From: Parabacteroides sp. TM07-1AC
Lineage (GTDB): Bacteria > Bacteroidota > Bacteroidia > Bacteroidales > Tannerellaceae
Direction: 5' to 3'
Length of the DNA: 64,000 bases
NCBI RefSeq assembly: GCF_003480915.1
Contig: NZ_QUKD01000009.1
Location: 166,898 to 230,897 of the forward strand
Shown one piece after another: positions 44,195 to 53,538 of this stretch (position 1 is its first letter; the number at the start of each line of letters is the position of its first letter). The notes under the pieces were generated by a model. That model did not search any database and was not told the origin of the DNA. It worked only from the letters and a program-made list of their open reading frames with translations. A program made the position numbers and the translations under genes.

Positions 44195-44399
44195 TGACTA
44201 AAGAAAACGTCCCTTTTTTCTCGTCACAAAAATACGACAATATTTTTAACCGACAATCATTTAACCAATCTTTTTTATTGTTTATATGTCCTTTCTTATC
44301 AGGATGATAGAAAAACGAGGACGAAGTTATCTCTTTTTTACATGAAATCAAAACCGAACCCAGAAAATGACGAGAAAAAAGGGACGTTTAAATTCGTCA
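44195..44399. promoter_or_regulatory. Invertible promoter segment 3, drawn OFF
   Basis: The arms 44195-44226 and 44368-44399 match inversely at 28 of 32 positions, with a perfect 22-base core that contains AACGTCCCTTTTTTCT. On the minus strand TTG (complement of 44254-44256), 19 bases and TATTTTTG (complement of 44227-44234) form the promoter beside the left arm, directed toward the end of gene 2. Inversion would turn it to the gene at 44479. Confidence 0.87.
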
Positions 44400-44478
44400 T
44401 TTGACGATTATCAATGTCTGAGAGGAATTTATAATTCGAATTTTAGTATAGTTTTATTATTAATTAAATTTATTGATT

Positions 44479-47400
44479 ATGAACAAAAAGTTTTCTACGT
44501 TGATGGCTGTCCTATTGACAGCTGGCGCATGGACGACACTGGATGCTGAAGTTGTAGTGGTTGATGCCCCTGCGATTGGTAAATCTTATGTGTTGGGAAC
44601 TGCTGCGTCCGGAAATTCGGTAACTGATTTGGTTGAAAGTGTAACAACTCCTACTACAACTAATGTATTGGCTTTTGGTAAAGAATGGACATTTGAAGCT
44701 GACGGTACAGTAGGTGGTGTTTCTGTTTTTAACCTGAGAGATGCTGCGGGTAATTATTTACTGGAAGAAGGTAGTGATCCAGGTAAACTTGAACTGGGTT
44801 CTACTCCTGCTGTAGATAAGGCTAATGCCTTGAAGTTTAAACTTGATGGCAATGAGATTGTTGTCGCTGAAGATGGAGCTGCAGGTAAGGTTCTTACAGG
44901 TGAATATTTAATTGTAGACACAGATTTAAAAACTGGTGCTTCTGCAACAAATGTGATTACTATTGCCAATCAAGCAGAACCTACTTTAGATCTGACTGCG
45001 ATTGGGCAGGAAGTATCATTGGTTGCAAGCCCGGAATTCGGTAAAGATGTATATTATTTCATCGGATCTAATGCAGGGAATGTCTTATTTTATAATGATG
45101 GAACAGGAAAAACAGAAGATAAGGTTGCTGCATCTTTGACTAGTGCAGAGGTTGATGCTGCTTTATGGAAAGTGGTAAAAACAACAAAAACAGTTGGTAA
45201 TGACAAAGTTGATTATTATCAGTTTGTAAATAAAGCAAAATCAGTAACTGCAGCAATTGGTGTGACGTCTGAGTTTTATGCAAATACAGCTTATGCAAAA
45301 GGTTTTACGCTATTTATCTCTGCAGGTGTACCTGTTGATGGCGCATTTGATGCAGGTTCAACAGGAGATGAGGCTACTTTCGGTATCTACAAAGCTACAT
45401 TGAACGCTCTTGTGGGTGAAGAGTTGAATAAATTACTGAGAACAGGTTTCAACCTGACAGTTAAAGTAACTGCTACAGGAAGTGAAACTCTAAAAGATGC
45501 TGCTGCTTTTGCTGGCAAGCTGACTGCTGTTCAAAATACAAATGGTGACGATCTGACAGGTAGCGAAACAGAATTTTGCTTGATGTCTAGTGATAAAATC
45601 CTTGTATTGAATACAAAGAAAGCAAACGGTGACAATGGTGATGGCGTGTTCGAACTGGTAGACAATGTAACAGCTGATCATTTGGCATACTTTAGTGTAT
45701 TGCAGAGCACTGCTTATACGTCTACAGCTGTAGTTGCTGAATTGCATGTTGCTGCTGATGCTTCTATGAATAACGCTAAGACTGCAATTGTTCATAAAAT
45801 CAATAGCGATTATTATTTGACAGCTAAAGATAATTTTGGTACAGGTGATGCTCTTCCGTATCTGAGCCTGACATCTTCTAATATCGCTGATTACAAGCAG
45901 TTCCTGGGTAAATTCATGAACATTACTTTTGTAAGTGATGAAACTGAAACTGCTTCGGATATTGCATACAAGAAGAATGGTGTTTTAGCAACTGCTGATT
46001 ATACAGGTAAGGAAGCTGACTATGTAAACAAGAGCACTGTATTATTGACTTCTCCGGAAGCTCAGTGGGCTGTGACTGCTGTTGATGTAAATAAAGCGAA
46101 TAATCCGATGACTTTGACAAACCGCGAAAGTGGTGAAACTGTTACAAATGTTATCTTACGCGAAACTACAGTAAGTAATGAATACCTTGTTGAGTCTGCT
46201 TCTGTAACAAATATGAAAGACGATATTATCAAAATTGCATTTGTAACGAACCGTACTAAGTACGATGGTTTCAGAACTGCAACTGTAAACGAACTGAGAA
46301 ATCAGGTATTCAATATCGGTCAGTATCATAACGAAACTGGTAATACAGCTGGTTACTGGGCAGAAAATCATCAGAGTAATGGTACTCACCAGTTAGGTGT
46401 TACTAATAATATTGCAAATGCTGCTGAATGGACTTTGCGCTTGGATAAGAAGTTGAAGAGCGGTAGTGAAATCTCTGAAGTAGATACAGTATTCATCCTG
46501 ACTCCGATGGCTACTATACAGAACGGTAAGTTGGTACAAGGTAATGTAGGTGATAAAGATGTAGTTGTCGATACATTGGCAGTTCTTCCGTATCAGATTC
46601 AGAACAAAGCGAACCTGGAATATGTAAGACTGGAAAGTGCTACTAATCTGGATTATTATGTATGTCACGAAGTGGCTGATACTAGAGTTGAAGATCGTTT
46701 CGCCTTGAAGGCAAAACCTAACGGTACATATAATATTGTTACTCTGCCTAATCGTCAAAATAATGTTTCTCAAGACGCTCTCGCTGCTGATAAGATATAT
46801 GTAGGTAACAGTAACCAGTGGGGTTCTTTGAAACCGATGGAAACTTATAAAGCTGACGATAACTCTTTGATGGTTCTGAACTTGATCGACAGACCTGAAT
46901 ACCGTAAGGTTGCAAAAGCATGGGGTGACGTAGTGAAGATCTATCGCGAAGAATATCCGACAGAAGTATTGTTTGAAAAAGCTGACGTTAAGTCTGTTGT
47001 AGACAATGATACTTTGAGCTTCCTGAATGTGAACAATAGTGTAACTGGTGCAAATCCTGCATTGTTCATCGATACAGCTTATGTAAACCGTGTGGATGCA
47101 GACGGTATCGCTAATACTTGCTACCAGTATCTGCTGGGTCTGAGTGTGAAGGAAGAAACGACAACACATTGTGACTATAATCCGGAACACAATACACCTG
47201 AATGGCTGGAAGCTAACGGTGGTCCGTGCTCTGATGCGAAATCGTTTACAGCATTGAAGGGTCGTTACCTGATCAACCTGATCGATACGGCATATGCTTA
47301 TAAACAGGAACATATGCACAATAATCCGTATATCAATATGATAGAAGCTGACGAAAACCTGGCTAAATTGTCATTCGTAGAAGGTTATCATAAAGATGAT

Positions 47401-47910
47401 ACGCTGTATATTACTCGTAAGGGTGGTGAAGTCGTTAAATTGGGTATGGATTCTCCTGACTTCAATGTGGCTAAGTTTGCTTTCCGTTATGTAGATAACG
47501 ATGCAAATTCATTCAAGATCCAGACACAGTACAAAGATTATAGTGCACCTACTAAGGATCTGTTTGAAAAATCTGCAACTAACGAAGGTTACTTACGTTG
47601 GGTGAATGGTACTGTTGTTGTAACTAATAAGTTTACACACGGTGAAACATTCAACATGGAAGAAGCTTACAACGGCAATCCGGTTGCTAACGAACAGGAA
47701 CCTTCTGTAACTACATTCACTGTTATCTCAGGTAACGGTTCAGTAACAATCAAGGGGGCTGCCGGTAAGACTGCTGTGATCAGCAATGTACTGGGTCAGA
47801 CTGTTGCTAGCACGGTTCTGTCTTCTGACGAAGCTCAGATCAACGTTCCTGCTGGTGTAGTAGTTGTAGCTGTTGAAGGCGAAGTTGCTGTTAAAGCAAT
47901 TGTAAAATAA
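44479..47910 (+). CDS. Large phase-variable DUF6383 surface (S-layer-like) protein, copy 3
   Basis: The 1143-residue protein starts at ATG 44479 with signal MNKKFSTLMAVLLTAGAWTT, nearly that of copy 1. The C-terminal half follows copy 1 closely: FIDTAYVNRVDADGI, LAKLSFVEGYHKDDTLYITR and SPDFNVAKFAFRYVDN. Four cysteine/histidine residues lie in an insert near THCDYNPEHNTPEW. D(S/T)(A/I/L/V) tripeptides are again frequent. The DUF6383 tail ends VVVAVEGEVAVKAIVK. Copies 1 and 3 appear to come from one duplication, with diverged N-terminal parts. Confidence 0.85.
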   Translation: MNKKFSTLMAVLLTAGAWTTLDAEVVVVDAPAIGKSYVLGTAASGNSVTDLVESVTTPTTTNVLAFGKEWTFEADGTVGGVSVFNLRDAAGNYLLEEGSDPGKLELGSTPAVDKANALKFKLDGNEIVVAEDGAAGKVLTGEYLIVDTDLKTGASATNVITIANQAEPTLDLTAIGQEVSLVASPEFGKDVYYFIGSNAGNVLFYNDGTGKTEDKVAASLTSAEVDAALWKVVKTTKTVGNDKVDYYQFVNKAKSVTAAIGVTSEFYANTAYAKGFTLFISAGVPVDGAFDAGSTGDEATFGIYKATLNALVGEELNKLLRTGFNLTVKVTATGSETLKDAAAFAGKLTAVQNTNGDDLTGSETEFCLMSSDKILVLNTKKANGDNGDGVFELVDNVTADHLAYFSVLQSTAYTSTAVVAELHVAADASMNNAKTAIVHKINSDYYLTAKDNFGTGDALPYLSLTSSNIADYKQFLGKFMNITFVSDETETASDIAYKKNGVLATADYTGKEADYVNKSTVLLTSPEAQWAVTAVDVNKANNPMTLTNRESGETVTNVILRETTVSNEYLVESASVTNMKDDIIKIAFVTNRTKYDGFRTATVNELRNQVFNIGQYHNETGNTAGYWAENHQSNGTHQLGVTNNIANAAEWTLRLDKKLKSGSEISEVDTVFILTPMATIQNGKLVQGNVGDKDVVVDTLAVLPYQIQNKANLEYVRLESATNLDYYVCHEVADTRVEDRFALKAKPNGTYNIVTLPNRQNNVSQDALAADKIYVGNSNQWGSLKPMETYKADDNSLMVLNLIDRPEYRKVAKAWGDVVKIYREEYPTEVLFEKADVKSVVDNDTLSFLNVNNSVTGANPALFIDTAYVNRVDADGIANTCYQYLLGLSVKEETTTHCDYNPEHNTPEWLEANGGPCSDAKSFTALKGRYLINLIDTAYAYKQEHMHNNPYINMIEADENLAKLSFVEGYHKDDTLYITRKGGEVVKLGMDSPDFNVAKFAFRYVDNDANSFKIQTQYKDYSAPTKDLFEKSATNEGYLRWVNGTVVVTNKFTHGETFNMEEAYNGNPVANEQEPSVTTFTVISGNGSVTIKGAAGKTAVISNVLGQTVASTVLSSDEAQINVPAGVVVVAVEGEVAVKAIVK

Positions 47911-47933
47911 GAATTAAAAATCAAATAATTTAG

Positions 47934-48054
47934 ATACCACGCAGCTATGTATACCCGCTAAGTACCCTGCGACAGGAGAACAAGTGGTATCAGTAATACT
48001 AAAGTAATGAAAATAAAGTAACTCTGTTTTACCTCTGTGAAGAGAGAGTACAGA
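47934..48054 (+). other. Structured 3' untranslated element, copy 3
   Basis: The outer stem is ATACCAC (47934-47940) with GTGGTAT (47984-47990). Compared with copy 1 the pair TACCGC/GCGGTA has become TACCAC/GTGGTA, a compensatory change. CCCTGCGACAGG and GAACAAG are kept, as are the unpaired TAATACTAAAGTAATGAAAA and the CTCT-GTGA-AGAG hairpin within CTGT/ACAG. The large GGGGCGG palindrome is missing. Confidence 0.65.
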
Positions 48055-48055
48055 A

Positions 48056-48090
48056 AGAAAGCCCGTTTAGAAGTTCTGCCGGGCTTTCTG
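48056..48090 (+). terminator. Terminator of DUF6383 gene 3
   Basis: AGAAAGCCCG (48056-48065) pairs perfectly with CGGGCTTTCT (48080-48089). The T-rich part is inside the right arm. Confidence 0.8.
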
Positions 48091-48115
48091 TATTTTATGA
48101 ATATGAGTTGTTTTC

Positions 48116-48814
48116 TCAAGCGATTGCGATCGCCAACACGCTGACCCGTACTTCGGGAATCGCCAGCAGTGCTTCGGCGCAGGCTCCGATGGTGGAGCCG
48201 GTAGTAATGACGTCATCTATCAGGAGAATATGTTTCCCCTCCAGTTCTTTATGGTCTGCGACCGAGAATATATCCTGTACGTTCTGCCAGCGTTCGTATG
48301 TCTGCCGGCTGGTCTGCGTGTCTGTCTCTTTGATACGGCGGAGGCTGGTGGTATCTATCGGAAGTTTTAAAACACTGTTCAGTCCCCGGGCTATCCATTC
48401 GGACTGGTTGTAGCCGCGCTGCTTCCTCTTCTTGGGATGGAGCGGGACAGGCAAGAGCAGATCCGGGCAATCTGTCAGGAAAGCCTGCCGATAGTTCAAA
48501 CCCGCCATGCGTCCCAGGCGGAAACCGATCTCGCGGTTGTCGTGGTATTTCAGGGAATGAATGAGCTGTTGCACATGGCCGCCTTTTTCGTAATGCAGAA
48601 AAGCGGCTGCCCGGTAAACGGGTACTTTCCCGGCAAACAGATACGTGGCGGGATTCTCTTTCCGGAAATCATGCCCTGTACGGGGAAGGTCGCAAATGCA
48701 TTTCAGGCAGATATGTTCCTCTCCTCCGGTGAGGGGTGTCTGGCATATCATGCAGAGCTTGGGGAAGAAGAGATTCAGCAGGTCATTCAAAATCTTCCTC
48801 ATAGTTGTTACCAT
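48116..48814 (-). CDS. comF: ComF-family phosphoribosyltransferase-like protein
   Basis: The 232-residue protein opens with a zinc-finger-like CMICQTPLTGGEEHICLKC and ends with the phosphoribosyltransferase loop ILLIDDVITTGSTIGACAEA. ComF proteins are linked to DNA uptake or nucleotide salvage, but the exact reaction is unclear. The start overlaps the recX stop by about 30 bases (ATG 48814) or 20 bases (ATG 48802). It is the last gene of a prmC-recX-comF transcript. Confidence 0.9.
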   Translation of the reverse strand: MVTTMRKILNDLLNLFFPKLCMICQTPLTGGEEHICLKCICDLPRTGHDFRKENPATYLFAGKVPVYRAAAFLHYEKGGHVQQLIHSLKYHDNREIGFRLGRMAGLNYRQAFLTDCPDLLLPVPLHPKKRKQRGYNQSEWIARGLNSVLKLPIDTTSLRRIKETDTQTSRQTYERWQNVQDIFSVADHKELEGKHILLIDDVITTGSTIGACAEALLAIPEVRVSVLAIAIA

Positions 48815-49274
48815 TGAATAGTTGTTTCAGGCAACGGGAAGCTTCACGGCTCTCAAAACCACGACCGGCAGCAAAACGCAGAAGTTTGATATAAATATCC
48901 CGGTCGTCTTTCCCTTTGGTCGATTTCTTTTTCGCTTTAAGAGACGATTGGAGTATATGGGTATATTCTGTTTCGTCTATCCCCTCCAGGGCTTCCGCAC
49001 GTATGGGAGCGGGGATGTTTCTTTTTTGAAGTTCATAAGCGATCTTGATGCGCCCCCATTTGTTGAAGCGCAGCTTGTCGTTTACAAAGTAACGGGCAAA
49101 CCGGTGTTCGTCGATGAACTTTTCCTGAAGCAGACGGGCGATGATACGTTCGCCTTCCTCCTGGGTGAGACTGGCTGCTTTGATCTTCTTTTGCACGTCC
49201 TGGATGCAACGTTCGGCTGTCGAACAATAAGCGGCAGCACGGCGCAACATTTCCGCTTCGGTTATCTGTTCCAT
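48783..49274 (-). CDS. recX: Regulatory protein RecX
   Basis: The 163-residue helical protein has the RecX features RIIARLLQEKFIDEHRFARYFVNDK and WGRIKIAYELQKRNIP. RecX binds RecA filaments and limits recombination. The start at 49274 overlaps the prmC stop by 13 bases. The clustering with prmC and comF is tight and suggests translational coupling. Confidence 0.92.
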   Translation of the reverse strand: MEQITEAEMLRRAAAYCSTAERCIQDVQKKIKAASLTQEEGERIIARLLQEKFIDEHRFARYFVNDKLRFNKWGRIKIAYELQKRNIPAPIRAEALEGIDETEYTHILQSSLKAKKKSTKGKDDRDIYIKLLRFAAGRGFESREASRCLKQLFNGNNYEEDFE

Positions 49275-50119
49275 GTCTGTGCCTTTACAAAGCGGTCTTT
49301 CCCGGACAGGTCCTGGATCAGTTCTACGTTCTTAAATTCCATCATGCGCAGCATGTTCACAACGGCTTCACCCATCTGTGAGTTGATCTCCAGATACAGG
49401 TATCCTTTTTTCTTCAGTTTCTGTTCGGCGAAACGCGCAATGCTGTTATAGTACAGCAAAGGATTGTCGTCGGGAACGAACAAGGCGAGTGGCGGTTCAT
49501 AATCGAGGACGTTTTTCTCCATCTCCGCTTTTTCCTTCTCCATCACATAAGGAGGGTTGCTGACGATCACGTCGAACTCATCTTCTATGGAATCGGCTGT
49601 TTTGGATGGTTGAAGAATGTCCCTTTCGTAAAAAAAGAGTTGTACGCGATTATGTATAGCGTTTCTTTGGGCTACCTTCAGGGCTTCCGGCGAAATATCG
49701 AGTGCCGAAACCTGTGATTTGCTCAGTAATTTCCGCAGAGTGATAGCAATACAACCGCTGCCGGTACCAACATCCAGTATGTCGATACTTTTCTTGGGAT
49801 AATCGTGTACGATCAACTCGACCAGTTCTTCCGTTTCCGGACGCGGGATCAGGACTGACGGGTTTACCAGGAACTCGAATCCGTAAAAGTCGGTTTTGCC
49901 GAAAATATATTGGATCGGTTCGTATTTTGTCAATCGTTCTACGATATTGTGAATCTCGGTCTTTTCCTTATCGGATAATTCTTTATCTTTGCAGAGTAAG
50001 AATTGATGCGGCTGGATATCGCACACGCGCTCCATTATCAGGCGAATGAATGCTTTGATTTCACTTAGCGGATAATAATCTTTGAGCGTATTTTGTATAT
50101 AAGCGACAGTCTCAGTCAT
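49262..50119 (-). CDS. prmC: Peptide chain release factor N5-glutamine methyltransferase
   Basis: The 285-residue enzyme has an N-terminal helical domain, the SAM-binding LDVGTGSGCIAITL and the NPPY motif in VIVSNPPYVMEKEK. It methylates the GGQ glutamine of release factors. It is divergent from ribD with a 54-base gap and leads the prmC-recX-comF operon. Confidence 0.95.
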   Translation of the reverse strand: MTETVAYIQNTLKDYYPLSEIKAFIRLIMERVCDIQPHQFLLCKDKELSDKEKTEIHNIVERLTKYEPIQYIFGKTDFYGFEFLVNPSVLIPRPETEELVELIVHDYPKKSIDILDVGTGSGCIAITLRKLLSKSQVSALDISPEALKVAQRNAIHNRVQLFFYERDILQPSKTADSIEDEFDVIVSNPPYVMEKEKAEMEKNVLDYEPPLALFVPDDNPLLYYNSIARFAEQKLKKKGYLYLEINSQMGEAVVNMLRMMEFKNVELIQDLSGKDRFVKAQTWNR

Positions 50120-50173
50120 AACAATGTAATTTTAATGCAAAAGTAATGCAAAAACCATTTATACGCAAAGAAA

Positions 50174-51235
50174 ATGGTCGAGGTTGAAAATAAATATATG
50201 GCGCGCTGTATTTCTCTGGCCCGTAACGGGATCGGGAATGTGGCGCCAAATCCGATGGTTGGGGCTGTGATTGTACATCAGGGGAAAATTATCGGAGAGG
50301 GCTATCACCGGAAATATGGCGAGGCACATGCCGAGGTGAATGCGATCGCTTCGGTCCGTGATGAATCTTTGTTGAAAGAGGCGACGATATATGTGAGCCT
50401 GGAACCCTGTTCTCATTATGGGAAAACACCTCCCTGTGCTGAACTCATCATCAAAAAGCAGATTCCCCGTGTTGTGATCGGATGTCTGGATCCCTTTCCT
50501 GAAGTTTCGGGGAGAGGAGTGAGGATGCTTTGTGAGGCAGGTGTGGAGGTGGTGACCGGCGTGATGGAGGAGGAAGCCCGGGAGTTGAACCGGGTGTTTA
50601 TGACTTTCCAGGAAAAGCGACGGCCTTATATCTATCTGAAATGGGCGCAGAGTGCGGATGGTTTTATGGATCGGCTGCGGACGAATAATTCGTTGCCGGC
50701 TGTCGTGTTGTCTTCTTCGGAGACTTTGCGCAGGGTACATCATTTGCGGGCGAATGTGGCGGCTATCATGGTCGGCACACAAACGGCTTTGCTGGATAAC
50801 CCCTCGTTGACGGTACGCCATTGGGCGGGGAAATCGCCTGTAAGGGTGGTTCTCGACCGGACTTTACGTATCCCGCCTCATTATCATCTGTTGGACGGGG
50901 CGGTGAAAACGCTGATTTTTACAGCGGTAGAGGCTGTCAGCCGGGAGAATGTGGAATATGTCACGATTGATTTCGGGCAGCCGGTTTTGCCGCAGGTAAT
51001 GCATGAGTTGTATGTCCGTAAACTGGATTCGTTGATGGTGGAAGGGGGAGCTACGCTTCTCGGTCATTTTCTGGAGGACGGTTTATGGGATCAGATGTTG
51101 GTTGAAACAGCCCCGGTCAATCTGGAATCGGGCGTGAAAGCGCCGGATCTTAGCAGGGTGGCATCTCTGTCGCTGACAGACGTGAAAAAAGTGCAGGATC
51201 ATGTAATCTCTGTTTTTTTACGGAAAAATCAGTGA
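50174..51235 (+). CDS. ribD: Bifunctional riboflavin biosynthesis deaminase/reductase
   Basis: The 353-residue protein has the zinc-binding deaminase motif HAEVNAI followed by SLEPCSHYGKTPPCAEL. A reductase domain begins with RPYIYLKWAQSADGFM and contains VEGGATLLG. It carries out the second and third steps of riboflavin synthesis. ATG 50174 is taken; 50198 is possible. No FMN riboswitch is visible in the short gap to prmC. Confidence 0.95.
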   Translation: MVEVENKYMARCISLARNGIGNVAPNPMVGAVIVHQGKIIGEGYHRKYGEAHAEVNAIASVRDESLLKEATIYVSLEPCSHYGKTPPCAELIIKKQIPRVVIGCLDPFPEVSGRGVRMLCEAGVEVVTGVMEEEARELNRVFMTFQEKRRPYIYLKWAQSADGFMDRLRTNNSLPAVVLSSSETLRRVHHLRANVAAIMVGTQTALLDNPSLTVRHWAGKSPVRVVLDRTLRIPPHYHLLDGAVKTLIFTAVEAVSRENVEYVTIDFGQPVLPQVMHELYVRKLDSLMVEGGATLLGHFLEDGLWDQMLVETAPVNLESGVKAPDLSRVASLSLTDVKKVQDHVISVFLRKNQ

Positions 51236-51306
51236 GCGAAGTAGTTTAACGGAACTAAAATATTATAAATATTAGCCGATATTGGGAATAAAGCAAAAAA
51301 TGTTTC

Positions 51307-51314
51307 TACTTTTG
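51307..51314 (+). promoter_or_regulatory. -7 promoter element of the DUF6242 gene
   Basis: TACTTTTG fits TAnnTTTG. A TTG lies 22 bases upstream, slightly too far. It puts the transcript start near 51321 and favours translation from ATG 51345. Confidence 0.5.
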
Positions 51315-51344
51315 TGGCTTTATATGCAACAAACTTATTTTTGG

Positions 51345-52730
51345 ATGAAAAATAGAATAGTACTATTTGTAGCGGGATGTATTGCATTGTTTCTGTCTTC
51401 TTGTCTGAATTCGGACGATCAGGAGTATGAAATACCTAAGGATTGTCAGATAACGTCTTTTTCTTTAAAAAGTGATTCTGTCAAAGGGTTGGAAGCAGTG
51501 AAGTTTGTGATCGATCAGGTAAACGGACGTATTTTTAATCCGGACTCTATGCCTTTCGGCACTGAGATCGAGAAAGTTGTCTGTACGATATCGCGTGCGT
51601 CCGGGTTGGCTTCTATTGAAGTGACACAGGAGGCGTTGCCGGATTCTACCTTTTTTTGGAATACGGAAGATTCATTGGATTTTTCCAAGCCGGTTAAATT
51701 TGTGACGGCTGCGTATGATGGCATCACTAAGAAAACTTATATCGCACAGGTCAATATCCATCAGGTAGTGCCTGACTCCATGAGCTGGGAGCTGTATGCT
51801 AGCAACGTGTTGGGATTTCCGGTGAAGGAACAGAAAGTGGTTACCTGGGGAGATCAGGAGAACGAGTACTATTATATGTACGCACAAGCTGCTGATGCAA
51901 GCAAAGGATATTCATTGCACACCTCTTCTGTGTCGAATGCTATCTCCTGGACGGAAACGACGTTGAGCGGGCTGCCTGCTGGCGAAGTCCGTCTTTCACA
52001 GATGACAGAATATGAGGATGCTTTGTTTGTGCCTACCACAAAAGGGGCACTGTACCGCTCTGTAAACGGACAGGACTGGATTCTGGTCGATCAGTCTAAT
52101 AATGTAAAAGCATTGCTGGGAGCAATCGCAGCAGTCGATAATAATGTATTACAGCAACCTTCATTCCTGTCTGCCATCGTAGATAATAACGGAACGTTGG
52201 ATTTTGCTTATCTGAACGAAGAGATGAAATGGACAATCGGTGATGCCGTTCCTGACGGATTCCCGGTTAGTGGTTTCGGCTCTTTAGCTTCTTATTCTAC
52301 CGGCAGCAAGCAGAACAGTCTGACGGTTGTTGCAGGAAAAGACAAAAACGGTAAATTGCTCAACTCTGCCTGGGCGACCATGAATGGCGGACAGTGGATA
52401 TTGCTGACAGACGAGGAATCTGACTATTTCGATAAGCGGGAAGGTGTAATACTTTCTGCTTATGATAATAAGTTCTGTCTGATAGGCGGTATCGACGAAG
52501 CAAATAAAGCACGGAAAGATTTATATTTCTCTATAGATGGTGGTGTGACATGGACGTTGTCCGACACATTAACCGTGATGCCGGATAATTATAAAGCACG
52601 AGGTTTTGCATCGGTATCGGTGGATAAAGATAATTTCATGTTGATTTTCGGAGGAAAAGAGACGAATAATGCAAATGATCTGGATCAGATCTGGAGAGGT
52701 CGCATAAACCGCTTAGGTTTTAAGGATTGA
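51345..52730 (+). CDS. DUF6242 domain lipoprotein
   Basis: The 461-residue protein starts at ATG 51345 (MKNRIVLFVAGCIALFLSSC), with a lipobox at LSSC. A short N-terminal beta domain (about residues 30-130) is followed by a propeller with galactose-oxidase/Kelch-like blades (NGQDWILVDQS, GQWILLTDEE, GGVTWTLSDTL). DUF6242 proteins are Bacteroidales surface or periplasmic lipoproteins of unknown role. The gene stands ahead of the DUF6089-uppS-bamA group. Confidence 0.85.
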   Translation: MKNRIVLFVAGCIALFLSSCLNSDDQEYEIPKDCQITSFSLKSDSVKGLEAVKFVIDQVNGRIFNPDSMPFGTEIEKVVCTISRASGLASIEVTQEALPDSTFFWNTEDSLDFSKPVKFVTAAYDGITKKTYIAQVNIHQVVPDSMSWELYASNVLGFPVKEQKVVTWGDQENEYYYMYAQAADASKGYSLHTSSVSNAISWTETTLSGLPAGEVRLSQMTEYEDALFVPTTKGALYRSVNGQDWILVDQSNNVKALLGAIAAVDNNVLQQPSFLSAIVDNNGTLDFAYLNEEMKWTIGDAVPDGFPVSGFGSLASYSTGSKQNSLTVVAGKDKNGKLLNSAWATMNGGQWILLTDEESDYFDKREGVILSAYDNKFCLIGGIDEANKARKDLYFSIDGGVTWTLSDTLTVMPDNYKARGFASVSVDKDNFMLIFGGKETNNANDLDQIWRGRINRLGFKD

Positions 52731-52810
52731 GAAAGTTCGTGAAGTGTAGTATAATTTTAAGAAGAATTTAGCGTTAGAAAAGAGGTGTAGTAACATAACA
52801 GCATTGCCAT

Positions 52811-53530
52811 ATGACTTCAACTTTTTTTCAACGGGTTCTTATACTGATACTGCTGGCCGGTTCATTTACCGGTATTCACGCGCAGGAATATAAATATGAA
52901 ATAGGCGGAATGGCCGGAGGCGCTTTCTATATGGGGGATGCCAACAAAAATGCTTTCTTCAAAGGAATGAATCCGGCGGTGGGAGCAGTGTTCCGCTATA
53001 ACGCCAACTTCAGATGGGCTTTTAAGGCAAATCTGATGTGGGGACAGGTTTCGGGCAGCACGGAAGGACTGGAGAATGTTTTTCCGGACAATGCGCAGGC
53101 ATCGTTTAGCCGTAGCCTGGTGGAGCTGGGCGGACAGATGGAGTTTAACTTCTTTCCGTACAGTGATAAGTTTGATTACGCAGGGGCGAAGCGATTCACT
53201 CCGTACGTATTCCTGGGACTGGGAATTACATACGGCACAGGGAATGAAGCGTTTTTCGGACCGAATATTCCCTTGGGAGTAGGCGTGAAATATAAGATAA
53301 AGAACAGGATCAACCTGGGTTGCGAGTTCTCTTTCCGTAAATTGTTCGGAGACAATTTCGATGTTACGGACGGAAGTAATGCAATGCTGGATAATCCTTA
53401 TCAGATAAGCGGCAGTTTTTTGAAGAACAAGGATTGGTATTCATTTTTACTGCTATCTGTTACCTGGGACTTCGGTCCGCGTAACAGACCATGTAATAGT
53501 ATAAACAGTAACAGTACGTTTAGATACTGA
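52811..53530 (+). CDS. DUF6089 outer-membrane beta-barrel protein
   Basis: The 239-residue protein has a signal peptide ending GIHAQ. A small barrel follows, with alternating strands such as [17 protein letters not shown] and [18 protein letters not shown]6089 genes usually precede uppS and bamA in Bacteroidetes. The stop is 8 bases before uppS. It probably serves envelope assembly but its role is not known. Confidence 0.9.
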   Translation: MTSTFFQRVLILILLAGSFTGIHAQEYKYEIGGMAGGAFYMGDANKNAFFKGMNPAVGAVFRYNANFRWAFKANLMWGQVSGSTEGLENVFPDNAQASFSRSLVELGGQMEFNFFPYSDKFDYAGAKRFTPYVFLGLGITYGTGNEAFFGPNIPLGVGVKYKIKNRINLGCEFSFRKLFGDNFDVTDGSNAMLDNPYQISGSFLKNKDWYSFLLLSVTWDFGPRNRPCNSINSNSTFRY

Positions 53531-53538
53531 GAAACACT

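Larger units (their letters stand above)
43602..44478. other. Non-coding region between DUF6383 genes 2 and 3
   Basis: The region holds the structured 3' element and terminator of gene 2, a remnant of a helix-turn-helix antitoxin gene (43845-43946), about 240 bases of A/T-rich sequence, the third invertible segment and the leader of gene 3. A 14-base perfect palindrome TGTGTTCGAACACA lies near 44098-44111. I see no intact gene. Confidence 0.75.

Noticed and set aside
46393..47319. A 308-codon minus-strand frame inside surface gene 3
   Set aside because: It is antisense to a gene with homologues at two other loci. The Cys/Ile/Phe-rich composition is typical of a reverse shadow.
7930..48100. 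A recombinase gene that would work the three invertible segments
   Set aside because: No protein in the window shows tyrosine or serine recombinase motifs, so the invertase must be encoded elsewhere.
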